Assembly (NCBI GenBank): GCA_017848205.1
Contig: JAGDDO010000273.1
Coordinates: forward strand, 1 to 5,401
Direction of reading: 5' to 3'
DNA: 5,401 nt
Source of the DNA: Oscillospiraceae bacterium
GTDB taxonomy: Bacteria; Bacillota_A; Clostridia; Oscillospirales; Ruminococcaceae
Shown here: one piece after another, positions 4,898 to 5,401 of the stretch
Position numbering within the stretch: the first letter of the stretch is position 1
Layout of the letters: each line of letters begins with the position of its first letter
Made by a program: the position numbers and the translations under genes
Notes under the pieces: generated by a model
The model's input: the letters and a program-made list of their open reading frames with translations, nothing else
Databases searched by the model: none
What the model was told of the DNA's origin: nothing

Positions 4898-5401
4898 TCA
4901 GTTTGACGTATCGACGCTGTACTGAGTACCGGTGAGACGGTCTTTCATCAGTATAAGGTCAGTTATAGCTGTTTTTCCGTCTTCATTCATGTCTGTGTCA
5001 TATTTTTCGGAAAGCGTACCCTGGAAGCAGCTGATCAGAATGCTCAGATCCTCCGCGTTTACTTTTCCGTCTTTGTTTATGTCGAATTTGTCTTCGGCAA
5101 GAGGAGGGACCTCTGTGGTCACTGATGTTGTTTCTGCCGGTTCGGTTACTTCAGGTTCTGTCGTAACTGCCGGTTCAGTAACTGCAGGAGGATCCGGTTC
5201 TTCAGGCAGTATTACTGAATCTGCCGGAGATGAGAATGCTTTAAGGCATGTGTTGCCTAAAACTATTGATCTGAGTTTCTTCAGCGGAGCAGAAAGTCCG
5301 AGATACTCAGGGTAGCTGTATGAGTAACGCTTGTTTGTGGTAAGATACCATGTCTTTCCGTCAAGGCTGATGTAGCTGCTGTCAGTTTCGCTTTCAGCGA
5401 A
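4898..5401 (-). CDS. Dockerin-bearing, presumably secreted protein, C-terminal fragment
   Basis: The frame is open from the right edge to TGA at 4898-4900, 167 visible residues; the N-terminus, signal peptide and any catalytic domain are off-window. A GTG at 5122 could be read as a start but lies inside the linker, so the gene is longer. In order: about 55 residues that I do not recognise, rich in Tyr/Ser (SLDGKTWYLTTNKRYSYSYP), then a Thr/Glu/Pro/Val linker of about 35 residues with repeated TEP and EVT units, then a type I-like dockerin. The dockerin has two calcium loops, DINKDGKVNAED and DMNEDGKTAITD, with Asp/Asn at positions 1, 3, 5 and 12, about 30 residues apart. Dockerins bind cohesins on scaffoldin proteins and place enzymes or structural proteins in cellulosomes, or on the cell surface. 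The function of the protein itself is unknown. A weak possible terminator follows, then the EAL gene on the same strand 142 nt away. Confidence 0.9.
   Translation of the reverse strand, partial: FAESETDSSYISLDGKTWYLTTNKRYSYSYPEYLGLSAPLKKLRSIVLGNTCLKAFSSPADSVILPEEPDPPAVTEPAVTTEPEVTEPAETTSVTTEVPPLAEDKFDINKDGKVNAEDLSILISCFQGTLSEKYDTDMNEDGKTAITDLILMKDRLTGTQYSVDTSN

Noticed and set aside
5120..5122. GTG as a start codon giving a 74-residue dockerin-only protein
   Set aside because: The same frame stays open to the window edge through a typical Thr/Pro/Glu linker, there is no convincing ribosome-binding site, and a dockerin without signal peptide would be odd.
5136..5183. Minisatellite-like repeat (GCCGGTTCGGTTACT and GCCGGTTCAGTAACT, 33 bp apart)
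   Set aside because: It simply encodes the repetitive Thr/Glu/Pro/Val linker before the dockerin; no independent DNA function is indicated.

Overview
The window looks like chromosomal DNA from a low-to-moderate-GC anaerobic Firmicute, most likely a cellulosomal Ruminococcus or close relative. Three things suggest this. The gene at the right edge ends in a Thr/Glu/Pro/Val-rich linker and a type I-like dockerin with two calcium-binding loops. The Shine-Dalgarno sites are strong GGAGG/AGAGG types. Two c-di-GMP (EAL) genes lie close together. The genus is an inference from these traits, not something read directly.

Layout, left to right. (1) Positions 1-346, + strand: the C-terminal end of an EAL-domain gene that begins outside the window. 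It is followed by a strong terminator that reads in both directions. (2) Positions 413-500: copy A of an intergenic repeat of about 88 bp made of three consecutive hairpins. (3) Positions 525-2599, - strand: a compact three-gene operon. In transcription order it holds a small three-helix membrane protein of unknown function, a D-2-hydroxyacid dehydrogenase whose start overlaps the previous stop by 8 nt, and a short (PUA-less) glutamate 5-kinase, proB. A good extended -10 promoter with an operator-like inverted repeat lies upstream (2632-2685). The operon probably ends at the terminator it shares with the left-hand EAL gene. (4) Positions 2705-2802: copy B of the three-hairpin repeat in the opposite orientation. 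Its last hairpin plus a T7 tract forms a convincing terminator for the next gene. (5) Positions 2812-4755, - strand: a full-length membrane-anchored protein with an extracytoplasmic helical region, a degenerate GGDEF domain (GGDSY) and an apparently intact EAL phosphodiesterase domain. (6) Positions 4756-4897: a regulatory gap with a possible terminator and a pair of CGGATATC sites spaced 20 bp apart. (7) Positions 4898-5401, - strand: the C-terminal part of a dockerin-bearing, presumably secreted protein.

How the parts may work together: two c-di-GMP-degrading modules flank a small metabolic operon (first step of proline synthesis plus a hydroxyacid dehydrogenase), and one of them sits next to a cellulosome-type component. 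A functional link between c-di-GMP signalling and the dockerin protein is possible but rests only on adjacency. The most unusual item is the three-hairpin repeat. Both copies lie 3' of an EAL gene in the same orientation relative to that gene, and their paired arms are better conserved than most of their loops and spacers. I see no phage, transposase, CRISPR array, tRNA or rRNA.
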